NCBI RefSeq assembly: GCF_024139115.2
Contig: NC_085139.1
Location: forward strand, 106,989,935 to 107,053,934
Source: Armigeres subalbatus
Taxonomy: Eukaryota > Arthropoda > Insecta > Diptera > Culicidae
Length of the DNA: 64,000 nt
Direction of reading: 5' to 3'
This document shows, piece after piece, positions 33,435 through 45,041 of the stretch. The notes beneath the pieces are model-generated. The model was given only the letters and a program-made list of their open reading frames with translations, searched no databases and was not told the DNA's origin. Both the position numbers and the translations under genes were made by a program. The first letter of the stretch is position 1; every line of letters starts with the position of its first letter.

Positions 33435-34284
33435 GGACGAGTGGACTGCATCCGTTCAGCCAGCACGGAAGCGCTCGACTGGGCCAAAGCCATGTGCCAA
33501 GGAGAAGGAGCCAACGTGACCCTCGAAAGCGACAAGGAAGAGGACTACTGCAGCGGAGCACATGATGCTAAAAAAGTAACTTTCAGTATTTACAGTGTAT
33601 GTAGCTATAAGATTCCTATTACTAATTAACCCTTCAAACGCATTGGATGTACCCTACAGCTTGAAACCATGCAAAATTTGAAGTTTTCATACTAATTACA
33701 ATTGATTCGATCATTTCTTAGAGAGACAACTTAAGGGAGTTGTTCCGCTGCGCAGCAGCTCGTCAAACGGAGGTAATGGTTCAGAATATCTTAGGGCATG
33801 GGATCGACATTCATCTGCTGGGGCTGCGGGAGGCATGTCGGGAACAACAAGGATCGCTCCACGAGCTCTTCACTGACGAGAGCTACAAGATTGTTAACTG
33901 TTTCCTCCTCTCCACTAGTCAGGTACAACACGGCATCTGTGTGTGTCAACGTCATGAGCACAATGGAGCACCAATAGCACAGCCATTCACCGTAAAGCAC
34001 CAACTCGGCACCTATTTGCACACTGAAAGAAATCGTCACCTTAATGATCTATCAACTAATCCTAGTTCTATTTTATTTTCCTCAACAAGGTCGCCTGTTC
34101 GACAAACAGCTTCATGGGTTATGGGCCTGTGACTCCGCACGGGTACGGGGCATCCTACAATCCACATCCGAACGAGATCATCTTTTGCATTTCGGCGTTC
34201 TTCTCGTCGGACAAAACTAGCGCTTCGCGGTTCGCCCGCTCACTCCAGGACTCGCTCGATGCCATGCGCGATTTGCTGTCGTAA
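33435..34284 (+). CDS. ChAT: Choline O-acetyltransferase, last three exons
   Basis: Exons 33435-33575, 33722-33922 and 34090-34284, all phase 0 at their borders, encode residues 451-628. Visible motifs: GRVDCIRSASTEAL, then TEVMVQNILGHGIDIHLLGL, the choline/carnitine acyltransferase STS motif in LLSTSQ (residues 561-563), and YGPVTPHGYGASYNPHPNEI plus FCISAFFSS, which build the active-site tunnel in this family. The reading ends DAMRDLLS at taa 34282-34284. Length is close to the roughly 630-residue vertebrate core. The stop may be secondary (see 34285-34409). Confidence 0.95.
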
Positions 34285-34409
34285 GCTTGCCCGGCATCGT
34301 GAACTCACAGGAGGCCTTACTGTGGGAACCATCGGTTCACTCTATGCACTCCACCAGCAGCAAAATGGTATCGCAGGAAGATGAGAAGCTGCACACTAAA
34401 GTAAAGTGA
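34285..34409 (+). other. Possible frame-shifted ChAT C-terminal tail
   Basis: One frame away from the stop, codons from about 34281 read SLPGIVNSQEALLWEP, then HSMHSTSSKMVSQED and end at tga 34407-34409. Vertebrate enzymes also continue with a LLP-type tail after DLCS. An intron joining the frames would be under 35 bp, too short. A single lost base at the stop would explain the pattern. Confidence 0.45.
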
Positions 34410-35124
34410 CATTTTAAGTAGAAGAAACAAAACATATCAACATTACGGTGTTCAACCAAGCACTAGATCGCATACATATCAACTAGTTGTGAGAAATTAC
34501 GAATGATTTTAGGAGTTTAAATGACCCCGGTCTGGGTTAAGGGGGTGGTGCAATCAAGCCACTTCTCGAACGCCATTACAGGGGATCCAACCAAAGAAAC
34601 TGAAACATATCATTAGCTTGTAAGATGGAACTATACACTTAGAATCGAAATCACGATAAATCTAATATTGATTAGAATAAGAGTTGACTATCTAAACATT
34701 GCACTGATTATGAGCTTGTTATGAAATATTTCGAGATATTTAACTTGTTGAATTGATGTTTTGTTAAATTTGAAGGGTTGAGTTATTCTACTTCAACTGC
34801 GTGTAGTAGCAATATTGAAAACACTATTAGACATATATTCATGATACAAACATGTTCTGTTCAGTTTCACTATTTTACAACACTATTTCAATATTCATTT
34901 CGCCTTCAACATTGAGAAATTTAGAAATGGTAAAGTGTTGCAAAATAATGAAATTCAATTAAACAGAGGGAAGTGGTGTATTAGATGTGATTTATTTTTC
35001 TCAATGTGGTTAGGTTTTAAACCGATTACATATATTCATAAGATGTTCAAATTTATCTTTATTAAATAATCCTGAAATTTAAAATCTATTGTTATACTCA
35101 CCCAAATCTATGTTACGTTCCTTA
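34410..35124. other. Probable ChAT 3' flank
   Basis: AT-rich, no reading frame. No clear canonical aataaa was identified, so the end of the transcript is not placed. Confidence 0.35.
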
Positions 35125-35221
35125 CCCTAGTAACATTTTGGTTTTATGCTGGTTTTATGACACTCTTGTAGAGTAAATTATGGTCTTCAAGGGCGTTATA
35201 AAACTAAAAATGTTACTTGGG
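35125..35221. mobile_element. 97-bp MITE, TA flanks
   Basis: ccctagtaacattttggttt and aaactaaaaatgttacttggg are inverted. TA at 35123-35124 and 35222-35223. Very short, so strictly non-autonomous. Confidence 0.65.
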
Positions 35222-36487
35222 TAGTCTGATTTAGCATGAAATGCTCAAATTGAAATTCATTCCAAATGAACCAAAATACACCTATGCATGTCACCTATGA
35301 TCGAGTATTTGATCGCCCGCACAGTAAATTCTTGTCCATTTAGTGAAACAAAATCGTAGTAATGGCAGTAGTTCGTAAAAATTTGGCATCATCAAACAAC
35401 CACCGTAAATCATAGACATTTTTTAGTGTGTACACTTGAATGCAAGTCAAAGCTCCACTTGCACCGCGGGAAACGTTCACTCGCTTGCATGCAATCCCAC
35501 GAGTAGGATTGTGGAAGAAAGCTTTAAGTATACGTGAGACGAAAACTCGAAATGGCTTTCAATTATGCGGCGACTGCATTTTTGAACGGCAACACGTTGG
35601 AATAGCGTCCTACCAAAATATGAATCGCAACAAACCCGAATGAAAACAAACCAAAACATTGTAAACAATATCAAACATGTGAAGATTACAATATTTAGCT
35701 GAAATTTTAAAACAAACCAAAAATACAAGTAAATATAACTAAAAATATACAAAAGTACCTTAGCATTTAGTCTGAGAGGTAATAACAAACATATCAGTGA
35801 ACTAAGTATTAATCAACCACAAACACCATGTAAACATATCATAAATGCGAGGAATCGAAATGATCTCAACATAACTAATAAGTAGACTGTCAGCCCAATG
35901 ATGGCGCTTGTCTAAAAAAATCTCTACCAAAGTCATAAATAACGGTTAAGATGTTAGAAAATGTTTAGAAGCTTATCTGAGAGCATAACTGCCCTCATTT
36001 ATGTAGTGGTTTGCCTCAAAAATTGGGGAAATATCGTTACCTATTTTGTGTGAGTAAAGAATATATAGAAAATTAATATCTATTACAATGTTGCATGGCC
36101 TTACGAATTCGATTTATGTTTAATGGAAGATTAACTTGACTTGACTTTACTAACTTATGAAATAGTAATTGGATTTAACTAAACACAAAACGTGGAAACT
36201 GATCAAAGCATGTCAACAAATATTTTTCTAGGATAAGCAGAGAAGAAAGTAGTGTCATCTATTGACCTGCCGGGAAAAAGCTTGACAAGTTCAAAGAATT
36301 CGATCATGATCGATCGGTAAAAACAAGTTTTAGTTGAGCTGGGCACTTTTTAATTCGAAGCCCGTTAATCTGCTAGTTGTCTATAAAAAATCGTGAAAGC
36401 GTTTCAAATTGTTTCAAAAGAGATTTTTCTTCTATCAACCTACAGTCACATAGAACAGACATCCTTGCGGTTGTGTAACACTTTGTA
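35222..36487. other. No gene recognised
   Basis: AT-rich intergenic-type DNA. A 67-codon frame at 35440-35643 has no motif. Confidence 0.4.
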
Positions 36488-37293
36488 GGGTAAGACGGTA
36501 TAATGCGCCACACCTGGCCAAAACGCCCCCCTTCGATTTCTAGAAAACTACAACTATTTAAGGGTCAAAATCAGTTGGTATCCATAAGTACTTGTAAACC
36601 CATCATACTATGTGAATGTGGAAGTATTTTTGTATTACACAATGAAAATAATAGTTTTGATGTAACTTTTTATGTTTGTTAGCTCAACATTCTGGAGCGA
36701 CTCTGACATACTGTCCACAAAACTTGCACTGGAACACTCAGTTGGGCAACAAAATAACTTTTCTCAGTGGTTAATATGATATAAAATTGCTTCCATCTTC
36801 AAAAATGTTACGATTTTCGAAAACATGTTTCACTGGCCAAAACGCCCCAGTGTAGGCAGGACGATATGCCCTTACCAACTGGACACAAGCGCAGCGAGCC
36901 TGCAGCAGTTGCTTCCAAATTGTATGGAAAATATTGAAATGTAATTCACACCTGCTTAAATGAACCTATGTTGGTTTTTTAATGTCAAGCGCATAAGGAT
37001 TTGTAGCCTTTTCGTTATGGGATTGATAAAATACTAATGAAGGGCTTTGAAACGTCTTTGGTTAAGGTGGGGCGTATTGCCCAGGCACTTTTTGAAATTC
37101 ATTTTTTCACGACTTTAAAAAAAAAGCTTTATTACGTGTTATCTGTAATATTTTTATATGACTACTCACGGGCAATGCATTTGCGACCTCCTGGACTACC
37201 AAATAACACAAAGTTTGAATAAATTGCGTTGAAAAGTAAAAAAAAATTATCGAGAAGTTTCCTTAGGGGGGGGCATATTATACCGTCTTACCC
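36488..37293. mobile_element. 806-bp TIR element, TA flanks
   Basis: gggtaagacggtataatgcg at the left matches the reverse of attataccgtcttaccc at the right. TA at 36486-36487 and 37294-37295. The phrase ggccaaaacgcccc occurs near the left end (36520) and internally (36835), similar in style to the elements at 28.2 and 32.7 kb. Confidence 0.7.
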
Positions 37294-38579
37294 TACTGCG
37301 TTGGCGGCGCTAAGGAATCTTTACACACGTTTTCAACAAAAAATCGTTCGAGACTACATGTCTATTCTCTGTGTTACAACACCCAATATAATGCTAACTA
37401 CTCGATTTCATAGAAACAAATATTTGAAATCTCTGGATTTTTAAATATTTTTTCAAAATCTAGACCTCTAATGCGGTTAGTGGCCCTAATCGTCTGAATG
37501 TATTCTGTAGTGCAAGGGGAGGTACCCCTGTGGTGTTGCCCTACTCGAAGCTTTCAAGGAGGCAGATCTAGTTCCCCTAAACGATGACCACCTCCATTGA
37601 CGTGACCTCCTTCCTATGTTAAATTAAACGGTTGCCTCCGACCTCTATGGAAGCAATCATTTTCCAATTCATGTCACTGCCAACGCCTATATCCCTACTA
37701 CTTTCAAGAGGCCGCGATGGCGTTTTGAGGCAGCATTCGAAGCGCGTTGGGGCACACTATGTTACGGTTCATTTTATCTTGCTGTTAGTGACAAATGTTT
37801 GAGTGGATTTGTGTATGTCCCACTCTTGAATGTTCTGTGTTTGGGCCTGAAGATAGGCAATTAAAATTATAGATAGAGAAATCCCCAGACACAGACTTTA
37901 TATTCCTGGTGCCACTTGGCACAAATTAATTGAGGGTGCCCAAATAGGATCTGAATCCTACACCAAATAGAGCTATGTATACAACGGGCTGTTGTAGACA
38001 AAATGCAAAACGCAATGAAAACACATTTGCGGGATTTGACTGATGGACCAAAATCTTATAAGGAAACCTCATCATATCTCGCAATGGGTAACAAACTGGA
38101 CGTTTCGCTCGGGGCACAGAGAGATCGTCAATCATTTTAATTTGTTGAATGTGTTTATTGTTTATTTTGTATATTTGTAAAACTTATATTGTAATAACTA
38201 CCCCGCTTACGCTTCTCGACTTCTTCAAGATCGTCCTCGATGTCACTGGTTTATCAATCCCTCAGACCAGTTCTCGACCAGGACGCAAAGCCCTTCGTCG
38301 GTGTTCGGACGCAACGCGTCGTGCTGTGAAGCTTGCAACAATCTCCTTTGACGTCCTCACGTCTGTGGAGTGGACGTCCTGACGCCCCTAACTAGCTCAC
38401 CTTGTATTTCTCCCAGGGTCGACTATCATCCTGCTTAAGGGGCACACGCAACCTTCCAGGTAGACGGAACAATAAAGAAGAGCTTCAGAAATAGCACAGG
38501 GATAGCTTCCGAAATCAAAAGACGGACAGGTACATTCTAATTCATATTGTTTTTATTTTAGGTTGAATCGTGGGTTAGG
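37294..38579. other. No gene recognised
   Basis: Mixed sequence. Parts at 37480-37800 and 38190-38520 are GC-richer and may be retroelement leader sequence, but nothing identifiable is encoded. Confidence 0.35.
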
Positions 38580-39740
38580 GTTAAATGTTAGTAACGTTGC
38601 GGCCGATCGGAATAGTTGGGGCCCATGGTTGGCATGCTACAGGTAGGGTAGGTGGGCGTTCAAACATACCTTTTCCGGAGTGGGGGACTTGGCTGGTCAC
38701 TTCCGGAGTCTTGGCGAGAATTCGGGGATAGAAGCGGGCCAATGCTCTGAGCCCTTGATGCAGGACTCTTTGCGGTGTTGGATCGTACGCGATGATCATG
38801 GAGGACCGGAGCGAGCGCTCCATTCAGAAGAAGCTCGGGTTCGAAGGAAAGCGATCTACGTCACCCGGTTGGCGGCGCTGGGTGGGTACCTGGGCCTTCG
38901 CTTGAGAGGCTTTCCTACAACGGCGGGGCTAGCCTGGCCACAAGGCGGGATCGATGTTTCGACGGTACTCGATGTTCCGGCTGGGTGTGTCGAGCCTGCT
39001 CCACCACCCTTCGGGAGGGTCGACCGGGACGATGACCGGAGAGAGCGATCCGAGCTGCACGGAGCGGTTTTTTTGGAGTGGCCCCGGGTTCTTCGCGGTT
39101 GGCGTCGCGTGGCAGAAAACCTCGTGTTTGCGGACGACAAATTTTGAGGTTACCCTGGCCGCTGTCTGCTTGTCGGCGGCGTACCGACCAAAAGTTGACG
39201 TGTGGCTTCCTTTGCTGCGAGGGGTATCGTTCGGAGCTCTTCTGCACTCCCGGGCTTCACTGACCGGCTGGGGCGATACACTCCTCTTACGTCCAGCTAC
39301 GTGTCGACGCCGCACCGACCAACGTGGAGGGGTTGCGATCTTCCACAGCTTCACTAGCGCTACAGGCGGCCTCGGAAATCTTCAAAAGTTGGCTGGTTTC
39401 CTAACGCGTGTTTGGTGACCTCTGTCTCTGGCCCTTGACGATTGGGGTCCTCACTTTTCAACGCTAAACGACGGCGGTTGGATCGTGAACTTCGATCCCG
39501 AGAAAAATCCACGCGGAAACTCGCTGCTTTTCGACCTCTTCTCGTGACTGGTCTCCGTTGACTCCCTGGCTGGTTCCTTTTTTTTTTTTTCCTCTCCACC
39601 TTTCTATCCCCCTCCCGTTTTCTCATACTTTTTGTCTTCCTTCTCTTTCGGTTGTCAATTCGCTCCGGATGTATCTCTTCGCCGTCGCCGCAGTGGAGAT
39701 GTGAACCGGTGGCGTTAGTCGGGTACACGGTCAAGCCGGA
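38580..39740. other. GC-rich block with overlapping open frames, unidentified
   Basis: Open on both strands: + 38680-39147 and 38954-39418; - 39734-39360, 39354-38929, 39247-38915 and 39140-38856. The - strand products are Arg/Lys/Pro-rich, as gag-like proteins of LINEs or LTR elements often are. The block is followed on + by a poly-T/C tract near 39580. No motif allows a name. Confidence 0.35.
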
Positions 39741-40067
39741 ATAGCCACATAATAATTATTTTATTTATGTGCCTATTCGCTAACTGAAGTGCTTCATGCA
39801 TAGCCTCACAATATTTTGTTCTTTGATTAGTGTTCGGTTAGTAAGAGGTACCTTTTAGTGCATTCTGGCTGATAATCCTCGAAAATTGTTATCGTCTGTA
39901 ACAAGCTGCGACGCTACTACTACAGCTTTCCCACCGGAAATTCTAGGTTCCCAAATAAACCAGCTCTTTTCGTACGCCAAGTTCTCTTTCCCTCTTGCCA
40001 GAAGCAAGGGAGTGTCGTTTGATCCGGATGCAATAGGGTATCCGATGCTGAAAACCCTTCCCCCTCC

Positions 40068-41160
40068 CTGTTTATCGTTCAAGTCTATTACGATCTGTTC
40101 TCCCGTCTAGAGTAAGACCCTACACTATGCGGTCTGGATAAAGTTTTAACAAGGTTGATCCTCAACTTGCAACCGACTTTGACCGCTTGGAAATGAGGGA
40201 TGAAGGTCAGTCCTCGGTCGATAAAGACCCCGAGCATGTTTTTTTTTTTTTTTTTAACGGAGGTAATGGAAATCTGCAAACAGACACCTGGGGAGGCGAA
40301 CCCAGGTAGTGTGGGGATGGGATCACCACTCCCGACCCACTAAAACCAACTCCTTCCTCTCCAGTCATTCCCCCGGCCCGCAATTAAGCAATACTTCGGG
40401 GGGGCCCCGAGTATGTGATTGCGCCGAAGTGTCTCCGACTACCACAATTAGGATGTCGTCCGCGTAGATGATAATGTAGATGTTCTTGGGGAGGCCATTA
40501 TAGGCCTCATTCATGGCAACCAGAAACTGGGTTACCGCCAGAACAGACTCCAGTCTCCTCTGGGCGGAATTGCCAACAAAGACCCGGACCCAAATTTGTG
40601 TACAAAAGCTAGGATGTTACCAATGAAACCCCAGTGAACAGCTGCTTGAGCACTAGGTCCGAGTGCTATTAAAAGGCTTCGAAATATAAAAAGAATTAGA
40701 ATGACCTATTTCCCTTGGTCAAAGGCGCTTTAGAGTATGTCTCATAATCCAGCAAAGTGCGAACTAGCTACATACCCCGGACGAAAGGAATGTTGGCGGA
40801 AAACAAGTCTTTCATCAGACTCAAGCTTTTCACGCAGCCTACGGTTGACCAACCTCTCGACGACCTTTGCTATACAGGAGGTCAGCGAGATGGGCCGGTA
40901 ATCAGCGACATCACGGGATGAAATACTGTTTTTAGATATCGGAATAACGTGGCTGAGCCGTCGGGAAAAGTTGGATTGGTCCAGGATTGTTTTACCAGAT
41001 CGAGGAATACTGGTGGTAGGGAGTTTGATCTAGATAATGACAGCGAGTTTGTCATTTTCGGAGATATTATGTAACCGGTGTAATTTGAATAGTAAAAGCT
41101 AAGGGTGATTGTAGGGTCTTACTCTAGACCCGAGAACAGATCGTCATAGACTTGATCGAT
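40068..41160 (-). mobile_element. I/Loa-like LINE RT fragment between inverted copies
   Basis: The - strand gives DYRPISLTSCIAKVVERLVN and RRLREKLESDERLVFRQHSF near 40910-40800, then QFLVAMNEAYNGLP and the catalytic IIIYADDILIVVVGD near 40470. After a SINE it gives MLGVFIDRGLTF and CKLRINLVKTL (40245-40130). The block is bordered by a ~60-bp inverted repeat: 40068-40129 and 41095-41160 (tgtagggtcttactctagac and its complement). Confidence 0.65.
40239..40404 (-). mobile_element. 166-bp SINE-like retroposon with poly(A) tail
   Basis: Flanked by ccccgagcatg (40228-40238) and ccccgagtatg (40405-40415), an 11-bp duplication with one mismatch. On the - strand it ends in about 17 A residues after ccattacctccgtta. 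It lies inside the LINE RT frame, so it is younger. Confidence 0.75.
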
Positions 41161-41330
41161 AAACAGGGAGTTTTATCTGGAAAATGGCAGCGAGTTGGTC
41201 ATTATCGGTAAGTAGACGTGTCAAGTTAAAAGATAAGCGCTAGAAAAAGATTTGATAGATTAAATGCGATACTTGATACTTGATGGGCTACAGCTCTTCG
41301 ATAAACTTACGCCGAATGGAGTATCTTTCT
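41161..41330. other. Short spacer
   Basis: Contains a direct echo of 41035-41060 (gacagcgagtttgtcattt versus ggcagcgagttggtcatta). Nothing else. Confidence 0.4.
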
Positions 41331-42082
41331 TCACTGGACTCGATCTTGGACCAATCGCTTCCAGTCGCCCTGAGCATTAAGCGTTCTCAGATCCTCTTCA
41401 ACTGCAAAAAGCCATCGTGTACGCGACCTTCCACGAAACCTGCGGCCTCTTCCGGGTTCTGTTCTAAACATTATCTTCGCTTGACGTTCTTTCGGCATAC
41501 GAACATCGTGTCCAGGCCACCGAAGTTTGCCGTGTTGTATAAGCTTAATAATATCCAGCCCTTTGTACACCTGGTACAACTCGTGATTCATGCGACGCCG
41601 CCAGATATCGTTCTTCTGTTTACCGCCGAGTATTGTTCGCAGCACCTTACGCTCAAACACTCCGAAAGCTCTCCGATCAGCCTCCTTTAACGTCCATGTT
41701 TCATGGCCGTATAAAGCCACTGGAAGCATCAGAGTAGTATACAGTTTGCAGACTACGGGACTTACGGTGGTTACGAAGTCCATGATAAGTCCTATTTGCA
41801 GCTGCAATACGCCTTCTCACATCGCGGGTATCATCATTATCGCACGTCACTAAAGTTCCAAGATACACAAAATCTTCTACCACTTCAAATTTTTCACCAT
41901 CTAGCACCATTTCACTACCACCACCACTAATGAACCCACGTTGATTTCCAGCGACCTTTAATTTTCTTTGCTGGTATTGATCGTGAGTCCAATCCTCGCT
42001 GTCTCCCGCTTAACTGCGATCAATCCCGATAATATCGATATCGTCCGCAAATCCCAGGAGCATGTTTCGGTACAAAGTGGAC
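41331..42082 (-). mobile_element. RTE-like LINE RT C-terminus, interrupted by the BEL element
   Basis: The - strand has LLGFADDIDIIGID near 42060, then KFEVVEDFVYLGTLVTCDN (41910-41850), RRRIAAANRTYHGLR, PVALYGHETWTLKE, FERKVLRTILGG, WRRRMNHELYQVY and GRSRTRWLFAVEEDL to 41331. Closely similar to the copy at 62.05-62.87 kb. Frame breaks near 41790 and 41960. The BEL/Pao 3' LTR abuts at 42083. Confidence 0.7.
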
Positions 42083-42307
42083 TGTAGGATTTCGGAACAC
42101 AAGCAACGCTCGCTAGTACGGAGCGTCCTTTTTTGGAATAAAAAAATCACGCGCACTTTCGGAAAAGTAAACTAAATTGTTTTATTCGCGACGTCTGTAC
42201 TTAAACTGAAAATTTTCTGGCTTTTTCCTCGGGAGTCTTCTTATTCTTTTTTTCTCCCATAGTAAAATAGATGGCATCCATACGAGGAACGTGGCGATAC
42301 CGGAACA
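42083..42307 (-). mobile_element. BEL/Pao 3' LTR
   Basis: On the - strand it starts tgttccggtatcgcc and ends cgaaatcctaca, so TG...CA. It is preceded by the purine tract aaggcggggagga and contains gaataaaac about 110 bp in. Adjacent RTE-like LINE sequence starts directly after it. No 5' LTR is seen. Confidence 0.7.
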
Positions 42308-45041
42308 TCCTCCCCGCCTTGAGGCCACAAGGTGGTTTCAATCTGTCGGAAGGATGCACAGCTTATGGATCGGTCGTTAATATACAGTAATTGAACCTCT
42401 GCGCAACGTCACCGCACGCACAGCTCCGGATGCATCTGAATGAACCAGCTCTACTCGAGCTAGATTCCATTGCGCGGGAGGAGCGTTACCATTTTTTACC
42501 AGCACCAACTGGCCCCCGGTGATTTTGGGCCGATGACTTCATATTGAGAAAGTCTCTGCTTCACTGCTTGCCATTCACTTCCAACAACGGATGGCAATGG
42601 ATCATCCCACGCGACGTCGAAGAGCCAAAGTTACTGGTAGAGAATTTTGATTTTAACCCTTAGGCTAAGGGAGGTATTTTGGATCACCAGTTCGAAGGCT
42701 CATATTTTGGACCACTGAGTGCAAATTCATCTTGGTGGTCCAAAATAAGAGCCCCCGTAAGGGTGGTCCAAAATACATCCTTTACCCTACTGGCGCCAAA
42801 CAACCGAACGGGTCAAAAAGTCTTGCTGAGTCTGAAATCATCTGAAACTTAGTATTGACACTAAGTGGGGAGAAGTGGACCTTGAATCCATATTTGTCTT
42901 CGGATGGATACCAGTTGATTCCCAGTGCCTTCACAGTCTCGCTTTCATTCAACATTTTCACCGAAACCGGGGTAGTTTTATCATTTTCTTTATTTGGCAG
43001 AATATTTCTATTGTTTGAAGACCATTTACGAAGTTCGAAACCAGCCGAGGAAAGAATTTCGACCACTTGCTTTTTCAGCTGGATTGCCTTTTCTTCGTCT
43101 TCTGCACCGGATAAAAAATCTTCGACGTCATCTACTGCTTAATGGGCCAAACACAATTGATACGTTTGCGTGCGTTTTGACAGTTTTCCCATGGGAAAAC
43201 TGTCAAAACGCACGCAAACGTATCAATATGTTTAACCCATAAAATACATTGATTCAAAAGGCTTGGTTGCTTCTCTCATGGACTCGATTGCCAGGTATGG
43301 CGCCGTCTTCGTACCGTATGTTACAGTACACAGCCGATAGTGTCTAATTGGCTTGGTTCCTCGCGGAAAACAATGCGTTGGAAGTCAAGGTCCATTGGAT
43401 GCACCGAAACTTGGCGATACATTTTGGCCACATCTGCACAAAAGGCTACTCGGTAAGAACGGAACCGCAAAGATACTTCAAAAAGGTCAGAATTGTTGTT
43501 TGGTCCCGCCAACAGTCTGTCGTTCAGCGAAACTCCCGATGATGACGCACAGTAGGCGTAGAAAACGACACGTAATTTTGTTGTCAAACTGTCATTATTG
43601 ATAACGGCGTGGGCCGGCAGATAAAAACACTCGCTGCTGAGTCGTTCCACTTGATTGGATGGAACCTCTTTCATGTGGCCGAATTCCATGTATTCGTGCA
43701 TGAACGATGTATACTGACGTTTGATCGAGTGTAAATCGTCTCTAGATGGATTTCAGTCTTTTTACAGCTACGGCAGATCATCGCGTTGTAAGGTCGTATT
43801 GAAGTGTTCAATGACCTGCTGCTCAGGAAGAGTAAGCGATGGTGGCTTAAAAACCTCCTCCTGCTGCTCACAGAATTGCTGCAAGGTCCGGTTTTGATCC
43901 GTTTCAACATGCAGGTTCACAATGGTGTGGTTACTTTGTGTGATTCCTGATGCATCGTACTGTCCAGCGACAATCCATCCGAACACTGTACGTTGGGCCA
44001 CTGTATGGCCACTTTCGTTCTTCACTTGTCTTCCCTCTAGGAGAGCTAGAAAAACGTCAGCCCCTAGTATGATATCTATTGCACTTGGTCGATTGAATTG
44101 CGGGTCCGCCAATTCTCCATTGTTGAGAAGCTTCATATTGGAACAGTTGAACCGCTGATATGGGATTGTGGTGGTCAATTTCCCAAGAATGTAAGCGTCG
44201 GTGGTCGAGACTACGTTGTTGTTGAACCGAGATGCTATACACAAAAAAACAAACCACGCGTTGTTCCCATTTCCTGATGGTCAACGCCTTTCAGGACGAG
44301 TTTCCCATTCGACGAATACGATTTTACTGAGTGTGATGGACATAGGCAATTGAAGCATAGTTTGGCCTTTTGCACTAAATCACATCGGTGCTTTACAATC
44401 ATATTTTTTCACTGTTCGCACTGATATATTCTATGCTCACTAGTGCACTTCGTGCAGTTTTGCTCCACAACAGTAGTATTAAACGCCTTAAACTATGTTC
44501 GAGCCGGTTTGGCTGTCTCCTTTTTTGGTTCGCTTGCTGTTTTGGTTGAAAATGCAGAACACGTTTTCAGCACCTTGCTGTGCTTTTTAAGGAACTCCAG
44601 CAAATCACTGAAGGTAGGATCATCGGTGTCAACGACTTCACGTGACCAGCTCGTTCGTGTCTCCTTGTTCAGTTTCTCTAAAATGAGATGGATTAATCAT
44701 GGACCCCGTCCTGTAAACTCGGTACCCAATGCGTCTAGTTGCTGAATGATCCCATCGGATGTGCTCAGTGAATGCGAATTTGCTTGAGTTATTGGCGATT
44801 GGGACAGGAACTCATGAACCAACGAAAACACCGTGTATCGCTTTTTGTCGAAATACCTAGTTGGCAAGAGTACTCTATGCATTTTGGTAGTTAGCACCAG
44901 AGATAGTGTATTTGCTGACTAATCTCTTAGCATCTCCTTCGAGGTATGAAAAGAGGTACTGCATTTTCAATGCATCGGATATGTTTCCCTCGATTGTGGA
45001 TCGTAGAAATGTAGATATTCTTGAACGTCATCCAATATCTA
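42308..45041 (-). mobile_element. BEL/Pao LTR retrotransposon, gag-pol remnants
   Basis: In - strand order: gag (45035-44290: ISDALKMQYLFSYLEGDAKR, a segment around 44700-44550, then a knuckle region with CTKCTSEHRIYQC and LCFNCLCPSHSVKS); protease end (44244 on: DPQFNRPSAIDIILGADVF, AQRTVFGWIVAGQ); RT (43701-43321: GHMKEVP, KLRVVFYAYCASSSGVSLND, ADVAKMYRQVSV; then TVTYGTKTAPYLAIESM; 43066-42782: GFELRKWSSNN, ALGINWYPSED, SARLFDPFGCLAPVG); integrase C-terminus (42620-42380: LVLVKNGNAPPAQWNLARVE). RNase H and most of integrase are deleted. Interrupted by a palindrome (43156-43227) and cut on the gag side by the element at 45042. Confidence 0.8.
43156..43227. repeat. Perfect 72-bp palindrome
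   Basis: Both 36-base arms match exactly with no spacer, centred on ccatgg (43191/43192). It sits between the BEL RT segment ending ATKPF and the segment beginning VDDVEDFLSG, where the BEL family normally has continuous coding sequence, so it was inserted or generated there. Confidence 0.9.

Noticed and set aside
34281..34309. A tiny intron restoring the ChAT frame
   Set aside because: It would be about 30 bp, below the usual minimum for insect introns; a frameshift is more likely.
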